DNA of 64,000 nucleotides, taken from contig NC_072893.1 in NCBI RefSeq assembly GCF_027943255.1, positions 124,929,784 to 124,993,783 on the forward strand, given 5' to 3'. Of the stretch, positions 44,349 through 53,999 are shown one piece after another. Within the stretch, counting starts at the first letter, position 1. Each line of letters begins with the position of its first letter. The DNA comes from Anastrepha obliqua (taxonomy: Eukaryota > Arthropoda > Insecta > Diptera > Tephritidae). The position numbers and the translations under genes were made by a program. The notes below the pieces were generated by a model. The model did no database searches. It saw only the letters and a list, made by a program, of their open reading frames with translations, and was not told where the DNA came from.

Positions 44349-45042
44349 CGTTGCCGACCAGTTTTCCCAAAACTTTTTTCCCAATGCTTACTTTTCCCAA
44401 AGGCAAATGTTCCCAAATTTTTTAATCCAAACTGTTTTTCCCAAGACTTTTTTCCCAAAAGTCATTTTTCCCAAAACTTTTGTTCCCAATAAAATAAATT
44501 CTTTAGAGGAGTTCTACGCAAAAATACGGTGGATTGCGTAGCCGGAGTCGGACTGATGAGGGTTATTTTTTTGAAGCGCGGCCGAAGGCCGCCAAGGCGA
44601 AAAGGAGTTCTACGCAAAAATACGGTGGATTGCGTAGCCGGAGCTGGACTGATGAGGGTTATTTTTTTGAAGCGCGGCCGAAGGCCGCCCACGCGAAAAG
44701 GAGTTCTACGCAAAAATACGGTGGATTGCGTAGCCGGAGTTGGACTGATGAGGGTTATTTTTTTGAAGCGCGGCCGAAGGCCGCCCACGCGAAAAGGGAT
44801 TCTACGCAAAAATACGGTGGATTGCGTAGCCGGAGTTGGACTGATGAGGGTTATATTTTTGAAGCGCGGCCGAAGGCCGCCCACGCGAAAAGGAGTTCTA
44901 CGCAAAAAAAAAACAAGTTTGGGAAAAATAGGATTTTAATTGAATTGGGAAAAATGGTTTTGGGAAAATTGGTTTGGGAGTTATTTTATTGGGAACAAAA
45001 GTTTTGGGAAAAATGACTTTTGGGAAAAATGGATTGGGAAAA
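44349..45042. mobile_element. Foldback-like composite element
   Basis: Left arm (44355-44500) and right arm (44910-45042) consist of many short copies of TTTTCCCAAAA and its reverse complement GGGAAAA. A 49-bp stretch is a perfect inverted repeat between arms (44449-44497 and 44981-45029). The arms enclose a 96-bp tandem array. Long inverted arms built of short subrepeats around a central loop recall Foldback elements of Drosophila. No transposase and no clear target duplication were seen, so mobility is inferred from architecture only. Confidence 0.65.
44507..44908. repeat. Four-copy 96-bp tandem array, stop-free in several frames
   Basis: GGATTGCGTAGCCGGAG recurs at 44531, 44627, 44723 and 44819, exactly 96 bp apart, with only one to three differences per unit. 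Each unit has two potential hairpins: GCGGCCGAAGGCCGC (6-bp stem, GAA loop) and CTACGCA...TGCGTAG (7-bp stem). Because 96 is a multiple of three and the unit has no stop in several frames, open frames of 136-160 codons result on both strands (for example repeating LMRVIFLKRGRRPP or TPFRVGGLRPRFK). I do not regard these as genes. Confidence 0.9.
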
Positions 45043-45044
45043 GT

Positions 45045-45400
45045 GTACGGTAACCATTTTTTTCGCTTCTGATCTGTTGTAATTTTGGATTTGTTTTTGG
45101 GATTTATATAAGTGCGCTGTTTTCCAGTGCGTATGTGTTTAAACTGTTCTATACTTCAACGCATAGATTTTCAAAGCCCCTACTTTTAGGGAAATTTAGG
45201 AATTACAATTTTCTGGATAAATTAGTAGAAATTCAAATTTGTTAGTGAGTTTATATAAATAATTAAATTAAAATCTTGCATTTCTACTACTTTAAGCCTA
45301 CGTTTTGATGTCTGCGATTAAATGTTCGAACATTCAATTATGGTAATTGAATTTTTGTGTTCATGAAAATTTTAAACTTTTAACTTAGAGTCCTTACATA
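45045..45400. other. AT-rich gene-free DNA
   Basis: No supported feature was seen. Confidence 0.4.
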
Positions 45401-45402
45401 AT

Positions 45403-45480
45403 TCTGGTGCACAGTTTTATAGCCCATTGAATTTTAGTATAACAAAGTGCAAGTTTCAGGTGGCTCCAAGATCGCGTTGA
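45403..45480 (-). repeat. Dispersed repeat, copy 2 (GAGCCACCTGAAAC family)
   Basis: On the minus strand GGAGCCACCTGAAACTTGCA then GGGCTATAAAACTGTGCACC matches the copy at 3690-3776. On its right, AAAGTGCAAGTTTC and GAAACTTGCGCTTT form an imperfect palindrome spanning 45444-45524. Confidence 0.55.
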
Positions 45481-45859
45481 TTTTCGAAAAAAACCCTCCA
45501 AAATCAATGCGAAACTTGCGCTTTATTATATGAAAATTCAAACGATTGCAAAACTGAATACTCGAAAATTTGCCAGGAACTATAACTAAAAAGTATACAA
45601 TTTTTATAATAATTTGCAGAATTTTTATACATTTTGTACAAAGTTTGAAACTTTTTATTATATAGTTTTTGTTGTAGTACAGCTCATATTTTTATTTACA
45701 AAAATAATAGACTTGTGACGTACACTTTCTTTTGACGCTTACTGTATGTAAGTAGACATTTGTTTGAAAGCTTAACCACATTGTTCAAGTTTCTCCAGCT
45801 CTAGAACACTAGAACACTGTGAACTGTTAATATAATTCACGAATCAATTTCAAAATTTT

Positions 45860-46660
45860 TCTGATTTTGTAGTTTATTAGTTTTTAGTTTCTACGGCCTA
45901 AGTTATTTGCATTATACAAAATGCATAAATTTGTGTAATTCTAAAAATTAATTTTTACTTTTCAAATTTTTGAAATTTTTCTTCTTCACATTTTCAATTC
46001 TAAATTTAAGCACAAGGCCTAAAATTTCTTAGATTCGGAAGCTTTAATTTTTCAAACGTCCTTTTAATTCCTACTTAAGTATTGTTTTTTTTTATTTTTT
46101 CGACTAATATTTTTAAATTTTCCTGACTTTTAGTGTAAAAAGATTTTAGAATAAAAAGAATATATTTTTAGTTCCTGAGGCCAAATTTATTTTCAGAATA
46201 AAAAATCTAGAATTACATAACTTAAAATTCATATTCATAATTTCAAATTTTTAAGTTTTTCTTCTTCACATTTTCAATCCTAAATTAAGGCACAAGAGCT
46301 TAGATTTTTTAGTTTCGAAATCTTTAATTTTGCAAATATCCACCAAAGTATTTTTTTTTCCACAAATATTTTTAAATTTTATAATTTTCCTGATTTTTAG
46401 TGTAAAAAGTTTTTAAAATAAAAATCAATAAATTTTTAGTTTCTGAGGCCCAAATTATTTTCAGAATAACAAATCTATAATTTATGTAATTCTTAAAATC
46501 AATTTTCTCATTTTAAAGTTTTTAAAATATTTCTTTCTTCACATTCTCAATTCTAAATGTAAACATAAGGGATGAAATTTCTTAGTTTCGAAAGCTTTAA
46601 TTTTTCAAACGTCCTTTTAATTCCTACTTACGTATTTTTTTTTTTTAATTTTTCGATTTT
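45860..46660. repeat. Threefold tandem repeat, about 277-bp unit
   Basis: CTTCTTCACATTTTCAATTC-type blocks at 45981, 46261 and about 46534 each sit in units that share CTTAGATTCGGAAGCTTTAA-like sequence, TTTTTAGTGTAAAAAG and TTTTTAGTTCCTGAGGCC. Periods are about 280 and 273 bp. Non-coding, satellite-like. Confidence 0.8.
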
Positions 46661-46761
46661 TAATTTTTCTTGCTGAGCATCAACTTTTTAGTACCTACTA
46701 GGTTCTTCTATAAACTGATTTTCTACAAAGTTGAAACGAATTTATAATTCTAAGACTTATG

Positions 46762-46981
46762 CAAGGTGGCGCAAAATTAATCATCCCATAGGAAAATTTA
46801 TAATCATCGCACGTCAATCATATTTTACACTACTGAACTCGACAGCTGTAGTCCAATAGTGGGCAAGCAATGAAGCGCGAAAAGGTCAATATAAATATTT
46901 CAATTACTCGAAATCATTTTTTTTATTGAGCAAAAAAGTTATTTAAAAATAATATTGGATGATTAATTTTGTGCAAACTTG
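46762..46981 (+). mobile_element. MITE, full length (220 bp, GGTGGCGCAAA family)
   Basis: The left end CAAGGTGGCGCAAAATTAAT then CATCCCAT and the right end read inward AAGTTTGCACAAAATTAATC then ATCCAAT form inverted repeats of about 27 bp. The interior has GGGCAAGCAATGAAGCGCGA, shared in reverse orientation with 51719-51879. A third, partial copy is at 10567-10679. No coding capacity; target duplication not clear. Confidence 0.8.
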
Positions 46982-46984
46982 TAA

Positions 46985-47605
46985 ATATTTGACTGACGTG
47001 ATAGCCATTAAAATTAAGATTTTTAAATTTTAAAGTATTGTTATACCTCAAATTCTTAGTTAATTTTTTGCATCCTTCAAATTGTCAGTTTATTTTGTTT
47101 ATTTGTTTACCTCAAAAATTCTGCTTTTTTCATATAGGAAAAATTTTTAATTTTAAAAAATTTTGAATAAAATATAAACATGTTTATAATTTTAAATCAA
47201 ATTTCAAATTTCAAATTTAAAACATTTTATTCTTTATTTCATTCACCACCTTGTAAATATCCGATTGATATTACAGCAATTAAAAATAAAATTTTTAATT
47301 TTTTAAGCTTTATTAATTTTTTATTTCAGGATTTTTAGTTTTAAAATATTTAATTCTTTATTTCATTAACTTATTTGAGGATTTGAAGTTTTGAAATCTC
47401 TGACTCTGCACATGCAACATGTTTAATATATTTGTTTTTTTTCATAATTTTGAGTACTTTAATTTCCCAATACTTCCAAAAATAGATTATTTTTTGAGCT
47501 TAAAACCAAAAACCAAATCATTTTATAGAAAATATAACTTATTTCAACGAATGCATTTGAAAACAATATTTTTGGAATTACTTGTTATGTATATGTATAT
47601 ATATA
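46985..47605. other. AT-rich gene-free DNA
   Basis: No supported feature. Two AT-rich phrases (TTTAATTTTTAAG/TTCTTTATTTCATT) recur near 47225 and 47350. Confidence 0.4.
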
Positions 47606-47608
47606 TAA

Positions 47609-47695
47609 TTGGCGCGTACACCCTTTTTGAGTGTTTGGCCGAGCTGCTCCTCCTATTTGTGGTGTGCGTCTTGATATTGTTCCATAAATGGATTA
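47609..47695 (-). mobile_element. SINE 3'-end fragment
   Basis: GGCGCGTACACCCTTTTTGA, GTGTTTGGCCGAGCTGCTCC and TATTTGTGGTGTGCGTCTTG are nearly identical to the left end of the antisense SINE at 57190-57275. Similarity stops at about 47695, so only the 3' terminal ~87 bp is present. Confidence 0.85.
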
Positions 47696-47699
47696 CTTG

Positions 47700-48710
47700 T
47701 TAATTCTATTTAAATCTATTTTTATAAAAACAAAATATTGAAAAATTTAATTAAAATTTATTTAATCTCTATTTTGAAGTTTATATACCATTTTATTTCT
47801 CTCAAAATTTATAGTTCTTTTAATCTCTCCCTTTTTTTTGCATTTTACATTTTAAAATTTTCTAATTCAATTTATTAATAACATTTCTCGCTGTAACGAA
47901 GATCAACATTTCAACAGCTAAATTGTTGCAGCAACATGCCGCGACAGCTCGAATTGAAATGTTGCCTGCATCTATGTATGTTTCTCTCTCTGCTCATTAT
48001 GAAGTAGTGAAATACCCCAACAGGCTTTTCAAATCACTCGCGCTCTCTCTCCCTCTCTCACACAGATATAACTCTCTTCTGCAAACGCTACCAATGTTTT
48101 CCAAAACTGTTAAAATACTCGTACAAAAAAGTATTTGCAGCTATTTATTCCTTTCATATCTACAACGTGTATCTGCAACATGCCACACATAAATATGTAT
48201 GCATGCATGGACGTTGTTGTTGCACAGCCATCGCGTTGCCTGCCACAATGGTACACTGATTTCTGCCACTGATAGCGCAACAACAGCGCACAAACTAGCA
48301 GCCACTAACTTTGACGCCGCGGCCACATTTCGCTGCACGAATTGAAGACGCGCACATTGCCGTAAGCTAAGAGGTTACTTGCAACAATCCGTTCTTGTGC
48401 TTTATCTGTATGCACATGCATATATGCCACTTGGTGCTTGTTTTCTAAAGAATTTGCATTTCAAATTTGTTTAGGAATTGTGTAGATTCGGAAGAGGGAA
48501 ACTTTTTGTTCTTCTTCCACAAACGAACAGAAATCCGTTTAGGAAGCCTGTGGTATGGTTAGATCTATTCTGGGGGCCATTATAAAAGGTTTCTAAAGAG
48601 GTCGGTCAGCGCAGACGTTCCATTTCGGTCACGGCTACCCGCTTCCCATTCCTTACGCCTAAAGAGTTCGGTGTTCATCCCACCTGGTACTTTTGAGCGT
48701 ATTTTTTTCA
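47700..48710. other. Gene-free DNA
   Basis: CAACATTTCAA (47904) and TTGAAATGTTG (47954) form an 11-bp inverted repeat. CT-rich sequence lies at 48040-48075. No coding motif was recognised. Confidence 0.4.
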
Positions 48711-48727
48711 GATTAAATACCAGCTTA

Positions 48728-49970
48728 GAATACAAAGATCAGCCTGTGCAATAACGGTCGGTGCAATCAGATCATGTCCTAGAGAGGCTCTCAATGCACT
48801 GACACACAGAAGACGGCAACCATGAGTGCATTTAGGTTAAATGAAGCGGGTCGCTGGAAAGGAAAAACTTATGGTCACGCTAGTCTATTATTGCGACAAA
48901 CTCAGTTAACCTCGGAGAGGACTGACTACATCGTCCCGATGGTAACGTTCAATAGGAATTTTGCCACACTCTTTCCATATAAAAAAGAATGGAAGAAGGG
49001 ATTCTCTCTAAACAACTTCGATACCACAGTCTATACAGATGGCAGTAAAATGGATTGTGGTGTTGGAGCTGGTATATATTCTCATAGACTTGGAATTGAA
49101 AAATCTGTGCGTCTCCCTAATACCAGCAGCGTCTTCCAAGCGGAAGTACTAGCAATTGGGGAAGCCTGTAGGTTACTAATCGCAGATTTCCCTTTTAAGG
49201 GCAATATCGCTATTCTTTCGGATAGCCAAGCCGCAATCCAGGCGCTGGACGCGACTATAACAACCTTTAAAGTGGTGGAGCAAAGTAGGAATAGCCTCAC
49301 CAACTTGAGTGAAAACCATAGAGTAACCTTGATTTGGGTCCCAGGACACCGGAACATAGAAGGTAACGAAAAAGCTGATGAACTGGGAAGAGGGGGATCT
49401 GCCATGAATAGCGCTCTTGCAGTACCAGTATTCACTCCACTAGGTGCGGTCAAGAACGCAATTTCCCTAAAATACCTTCGAATTGCAGATTGTAGATGGA
49501 GAGACCAGACGAAATGCAAAATCAGCAGAACGTTATGGCCCACCTACAACCTCAAGCAATCGTCGACATTAATAAACATGAAACGACGGGACACCTGTAG
49601 ACTTACGGCAGTCATAACTGGCTTCTGGTCTATCGGAGAACAAGCCGCCAAAATGGGCATCCCTCACAACACATACTGTCACAGTTGTAAACAACCGCAG
49701 AAAAAAGAAACAATCTTCCATTTCCTCTGTGAATGCCCTGCCCTATGGAGGGACAGAATGTTAACCCTGGGCAAACCGCTGTTCGAGAGTCTCGAGCAAC
49801 TGTCTGGCTTAGACGTCAATAACCTAATAAGGTTCCTAAACCGCACAGACTGGATATAGTCCTGCTGCAAATAACTGTTAAACAATTTGGTAACGAGGAT
49901 GTGGCAACAAAATGGTGCGGAAGCGCTAGTTGGATTCTGGATGAATGACCACTCTAACCAACCCAACCAA
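48728..49970 (+). mobile_element. 5'-truncated RNase H-type LINE (copy B)
   Basis: CCAGCTTA lies on both sides (48720-48727 and 49971-49978) and may be the target duplication. It is also part of a tandem unit on the right, so this is uncertain. The 5' part is a degraded reverse-transcriptase end (RIQRSACAITVGAIRSCPRE, then a stop). An intact RNase H plus C-terminal frame follows, then about 110 bp of 3' UTR ending CCAACCCAACCAA. A diverged sister copy is at 24897-25785. Confidence 0.8.
48822..49859 (+). CDS. LINE RNase H and zinc-binding C-terminal domain (ORF2 3' part)
   Basis: This 345-codon open frame is the 3' part of a LINE polyprotein. RNase H spans residues 65-190 with the full catalytic set: Asp73 in VYTDGSK, Glu108 in SVFQAEVLAI, Asp134 in ILSDSQAAIQAL, His176 in WVPGHRNIEGNEKADEL and Asp186. 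The tail has Cys286-Cys289-His300-Cys303/305 (CHSCKQ...FHFLCECP), the zinc-binding end of such elements. It finishes NNLIRFLNRTDWI. The methionine is in the link between reverse transcriptase and RNase H, so this is not a natural start; the upstream frame is broken. The reverse transcriptase and endonuclease are missing, so it cannot retrotranspose alone. Confidence 0.85.
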   Translation: MSAFRLNEAGRWKGKTYGHASLLLRQTQLTSERTDYIVPMVTFNRNFATLFPYKKEWKKGFSLNNFDTTVYTDGSKMDCGVGAGIYSHRLGIEKSVRLPNTSSVFQAEVLAIGEACRLLIADFPFKGNIAILSDSQAAIQALDATITTFKVVEQSRNSLTNLSENHRVTLIWVPGHRNIEGNEKADELGRGGSAMNSALAVPVFTPLGAVKNAISLKYLRIADCRWRDQTKCKISRTLWPTYNLKQSSTLINMKRRDTCRLTAVITGFWSIGEQAAKMGIPHNTYCHSCKQPQKKETIFHFLCECPALWRDRMLTLGKPLFESLEQLSGLDVNNLIRFLNRTDWI

Positions 49971-50170
49971 CCAGCTTAAAGATCAAATTGTTGAAGTTTA
50001 GTTTATTTCTTGTAAACTTTCTCCTATTTTGGATCTCTATGCCACTCCTCCCAAAGTTTGAGAAGGATTAGATACCAGCTTAAAGATTGTTGAAGTTTAA
50101 TTTATTTCTGGCAAACCTCTTTTCTCTTAACCCCTTGCCTTATGAATTGAGCGACGATTAAGTGTACCAC
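49971..50170. repeat. 104-bp tandem duplication
   Basis: CCAGCTTAAAGAT and TTGTTGAAGTTTA begin units at 49971 and 50075. Both continue TTTATTTCT and then diverge. The sequence just left of the LINE (GATTAAATACCAGCTTA, 48711-48727) resembles the unit junction GATTAGATACCAGCTTA, suggesting the LINE landed in this array. Confidence 0.6.
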
Positions 50171-50174
50171 CTTA

Positions 50175-51045
50175 TTTTTCTAGTGCGTAAAAAGAATCTC
50201 GTATTTCATACGAGGTTTCCACTTTTAGCCAGAAAAAGTCATCACATGTCTGATACGAGGTTCTCATTTTAGGCATGGAAGTAGGATCACGTCTCCCACA
50301 CGTTGTTTTAAGGCAAAGAGTTAAAGATGCGTGTCCCGAAAAGTCGAAGGATATCTGCTCCGGAGGTCCATTCATTCACCAGTGCTTTCATTTACTTAAG
50401 AACAGCTGGTCGAATAGCAAGTCAAATAGTCTCCGTTCCGGAAGATCAACAATTACTTTATACTTAAATGAGCTTCCTTTTTCCCTTAATTCTACTTTTA
50501 TGAGCTTCGAAGTCGCATGATTTCTGCTTTTATCGATAATCATTGGTTTCGTCTTATAGATTTTGTTTCGTTTCTTAGATCTTTCCTCAGAGGAAAATAT
50601 ATTTGAAGCCAAATATGCAACTCATAATTATTACTTCCTTAACAGAAAAGTCTAAAAGCTCTTTTGATCAAATAGGGTAGGAATAGGTCGATACTGGTAT
50701 CTCTACTTTAGATCTTAGATTCAATTTATGACATTTCTTATCTTCTCAAACTGCAGGAGTTTTTATGTGGCGCCCGTTTAATAAACAGCGTGCAGCTCTG
50801 ATTGCTGACAGTGGCTTGCTTTAACTCTTGGGCTTCTCTTCTACCGAAGACGGAACGTTCCCAAAGTTCTCTAAGTCCAACAAATACACACAGAAGCTGA
50901 TTCTTCAAAGGAGCGAAGGATCTTCTTAAGAGGAACTTAATTGAGGATAAGAAAAAATTGCGTAAAGTTTCTTAAAATTCGCCTAAACCTACTGATACAG
51001 TTTTCCACCTGGGTTACCATTCAAAGTTCTATTTCATTCAATATT
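50175..51045. other. Gene-free DNA
   Basis: Unique-looking sequence. Two phrases with ATACGAGGTT recur near 50208 and 50258. No motif was recognised. Confidence 0.4.
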
Positions 51046-51049
51046 CTAC

Positions 51050-51340
51050 ACCGGCTTGCGGGTAACATTAGAAATCCGCATCGCGCGAATGACAGCGGCA
51101 ACCAACGGCGAGGACTGCTACTGCAGCTGCTGCGCTCGCAACGGTGGCTATGGTGGTGGCGTTGTCGATGTCGATGGCGATGGCGTTTGGCGGCGACAAA
51201 CGTTGCGGCTGGCTGACAGCCAACAGACGGTGTCAAAGTGCTTGTCCGCGGAAGCGGCGTCGGTGAACTATGTACAACTACCAATGACTTCTCATTGTTG
51301 TTGCTGGTGTAGTTAGTTGTCGCTCTTTGCCACTGCATCG
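51050..51340. other. GC-rich block, function unknown
   Basis: A GC-rich island in AT-rich surroundings, with CTGCTACTGCAGCTGCTGCG, GGTGGTGGCGTTGTCGATGT and a GTCGATGGCGATGGCG run. Frames on both strands (51056-51316 plus; 51021-51338 minus) lack recognisable domains. It could be an untranslated exon, an enhancer or a remnant exon; nothing decides between these. Confidence 0.3.
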
Positions 51341-51344
51341 TTAA

Positions 51345-51715
51345 ATCTCTAAGCTTTTTTGTTTTTTACTTGGCGTTGAGGCGATACGAAAGCATATGAC
51401 AACAACAATAAAAAGTTATGTGCTGTGAAGCAAATTTTTGATTTGTTTTGTTGGCGCGTGTGAAGAAGCCTTGGCGGAGTTTTGACGCTCGCTTTGTTTT
51501 TGCGTTTTCGTTTTTTTTTTGCTATGATTTTCTGGCATTAGTTTTATGTAGGTGGTGGTTTGTGAAAGAATATTTCTAAGTGATATTTCAAGAGACTAAA
51601 CAAATTTTTTTTCACCTGTTAAAGGATAGTCAAATTTTTAAAATTAGAAGTGAGTCAAAGGTGATTAATATTTCTTATTTTAGTATCGAGTTTTGGAATT
51701 GAGTTTTTTATTACA
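51345..51715. other. Gene-free DNA
   Basis: No supported feature was seen. Confidence 0.4.
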
Positions 51716-51718
51716 TGC

Positions 51719-51879
51719 CAGGTGGAACAAAATTAAGCATCTAATAGCTTTTTACTAAATATAAAAGAAAAGGATTTTGAGTGACGGAAATTTTTATTTT
51801 GTACTTTACGCACTCCATTGCTTGCTTGCTTTTGTAAAAATTATAAGTCATTAGAAATGCATTAGTTTGCGCCACCTTG
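51719..51879 (-). mobile_element. MITE copy (161 bp, GGTGGCGCAAA family)
   Basis: The left end CAGGTGGAACAAAATTAAGC then ATCTAAT and the right end read inward CAAGGTGGCGCAAACTAATG then CATT form inverted repeats. Interior ACGCACTCCATTGCTTGCTT is the reverse of the GCAAGCAATGAAGCGCG block at 46860, so this copy lies in the opposite orientation. Shorter than the 220-bp copy. Confidence 0.75.
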
Positions 51880-51884
51880 TTTAA

Positions 51885-52035
51885 CTTTTTAAATTTTTCT
51901 TTAATATTTGGGTTTTAAATTAACTTATACGAAATATGTACTGAAATTAAGAAAAAATGTTCTTGTATTAATTATTTACTGTAGTACTTAAGCCTCGAGT
52001 AAGAGCTTTCTATCAGTTAATCCTTTAAACTACCG
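51885..52035. other. AT-rich spacer
   Basis: No feature was seen. Confidence 0.4.
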
Positions 52036-52037
52036 GA

Positions 52038-52889
52038 TCACTCACTGTAGTGTTTTTCAAGCGGAAATAAACGCTATTCATGAAGCCTTAAAAGGGTTAA
52101 AGATAAACAGAATATCATCAACAGATATCTGCATTCTCTTACACAGCCAAGCTGCCGTACGGGCCCTGAATGCATTCCAAACAACATCAAGGAGTGTCTT
52201 ACGTTGTCGCCAATCTCTTAATGAGATGGCCAAGCAATATCGTTTATCTTATGCTGGATTCCAGGCCGCAGAGTTATACCAAGGAACTGTATGGCAGACC
52301 AACTCGCAAGAGAAGGTACCTGTATGCCAGACATAAGTAATTTTATGGAGGTACCTCTCGCAACTTGTAAGCTTCTTGTTAAGGACGCACTAATCAGTTC
52401 TGAAAATCAAAGATGGACTAGCGTTAATACCTGTGAAATTGCTAGGCAAAGATGGCCAAGGCTAAATTTACGTCTACCCAAGAGTATTATAAAATTGAGT
52501 ATACTTCAAATTAGGACCTTAGTAAGGGCTCTCACAAGACATTGTCTCATAGGAAATCATGCAAGGAGATTAGGCGTTTACACGCATGATTTCTGTCGTA
52601 GCTGCAGAAATGAGGAGGAATTGGAAAAAATTCCACACCTTTTTTGCACATACCCGGCTCTAGCCAGAAACAGGAACCGCTATTTAAGATCCTACGTCTT
52701 AATGAATATAGATAATCTATACACTTTAGGTATCAACAACCTTTTACGTTTTGTGAAAAGCTAAGGATGGTTCAATATGGAAAGGGAAATGTAGCCAAGC
52801 CCCCGCAGCTCACAATGGACCCATTTCGTGGCCTAAGTGGCATCGTTGTTTCTATGTGCGATGCGGCTGTCAAACCTAACCTAACCTAA
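52038..52889 (+). mobile_element. RNase H-type LINE 3' end with CCTAA tail
   Basis: The broken RNase H region (CSVFQAEIN equivalent near 52045, SQAAVRALNA near 52146, WIPGRR near 52255) is followed by an intact C-terminal frame (52291-52764). About 125 bp of 3' UTR ends CAAACCTAACCTAACCTAA at 52889. The tail type is the same as at 23.51 kb, and the family differs from copies A and B. Confidence 0.8.
52291..52764 (+). pseudogene. LINE C-terminal domain
   Basis: The 157-codon frame starts at MADQLARE, the last catalytic segment of RNase H. It continues FMEVPLATCKLLVKDALISS, NTCEIARQRWPRLNLRLPKS, then VRALTRHCLIGNHARRLGVY and HDFCRSCRNEEELEKIPHLF followed by CTYP, giving the Cys/His zinc site. 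It ends NNLLRFVKS. Upstream RNase H and reverse-transcriptase parts are frameshifted or missing, so this is a remnant. Confidence 0.82.
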
Positions 52890-52894
52890 GCCTC

Positions 52895-53280
52895 GAGTAT
52901 CTGGTGTCTAAATTATACGTAAATAAATGTCGAAATTAAATTTCTAGGCAATTTACATTTGTTAAAAGAAATAATAATTGCAAAATTTTAATTACAGACT
53001 CTTTATTATGCAATTTTTTTAAGGAAAACAGCTTTTTCTCATTAGGAAATTTGTCGAATCGAAAGTTGAAATAATTAAAATTTTTCATATTTTTAATAAG
53101 TATTTAAATAAAAAATAAAAATTTTATTTCTTGCCTGAGTCTGTTAGATACAAATATTGTTTTCAAACCTATTAGAAAGTGTGTGATCTATACAGAGGTA
53201 TCGGGTTTTAAATTAAAATAAAACAACGAAAATTCAAATTGATTGGGCAATCTTTACTATCTTCGTGTAGAACCATTCAT
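52895..53280. other. AT-rich gene-free DNA
   Basis: No supported feature was seen. Confidence 0.4.
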
Positions 53281-53289
53281 TACATTTAT

Positions 53290-53990
53290 TTTTTAAAAAT
53301 AGTCACTTTCGGTTATCTGTACACACCAATTTTCAATGACTCGCTGGAGGCTGGAGGTATTCGGTTGGTATCTCGTGAATAATTTTAGTAATGTTGGCTT
53401 CAATGCCTCAATCGAAGCTGATTTAGACCCCAAAGCATTTAGACTTTACATACCACCATAAATAAAAGCTCAAAGGTGTGATATCACATGATCTTGGTGG
53501 CCAATCCACTGGTCCGAGTCGAGAGATAAATTTCGCACCGAAACGACGACACAGTAAATCCATTGTTTCACGAGGTGTATGGCAAGTAGCGCCGTTCAGT
53601 TGGATCCAAATTATGTGAACATCACGAACTTCAATTTCCATTTCCATTTATCGCCATTCACTGTTACATTGGCGCCAGCATCGTCTTTGAAGAAATGTGC
53701 GCCGATGATTCCTTAATTTCGCCAGCCCATAGGCCGCACTAAACCTTTGCTTTCAATGGATGTACTGTCTGTTCTTGAATGGCTCGGATTGCTCTTCAGC
53801 CCTTGTTTTCATTGGCTGTTCTTGAAGGGACTTTTGTTGCTCTTAAAGCCCAAGCGACTACATTAAGCTCAAAGTGGGCCTCTTGGCTGTTCACCATAAC
53901 TTGCCCTGAGCGCGCGATGAACACTTTTCACATAGCGTCGATTTTCGTAATACAATTGTCCGATTTGTAAGCGTTGCTGAGTAAGTCTTT
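53290..53990 (-). pseudogene. Tc1/mariner-type transposase relic (WPPRSCD type)
   Basis: From right to left on the minus strand: VMVNSQEAHFELNVVAW (first acid region), a block equivalent to VHPLKAKV.CGLWAGE with a stop where Trp is expected, AGANVTVNGDKW in another frame, then IIWIQLNGATCHTPRETMDL, FGAKFISRLGPVDWPPRSCD and ITPLSFYLWWYVKSK. The catalytic Asp of QQDGATCHT is Asn, and Asp of PLDF is Ser. Many stops and shifts. Terminal repeats not found. Same type as the relics at 37.8 and 40.4-42.6 kb. Confidence 0.8.
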
Positions 53991-53999
53991 ACATGATGC

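Noticed and set aside
44507..44908. Hammerhead ribozyme in the 96-bp unit (each unit contains CTGATGAG and CGAAAA)
   Set aside because: The bases between CTGATGAG and either GAA box cannot form stem II, and no proper cleavage-site triplet closes stems I and III. The motif match appears to be chance.
44462..45016. Protein-coding genes in the 96-bp array (frames of 136-160 codons on both strands)
   Set aside because: Both strands are open because a stop-free unit of 96 bp is repeated in phase. There is no start context, no non-repeat domain and no homology cue.
48711..49978. CCAGCTTA as a certain target-site duplication of the LINE
   Set aside because: The same octamer opens the 104-bp tandem units at 49971 and 50075, so the match may come from the array and not from the insertion. 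Kept only as a possibility.
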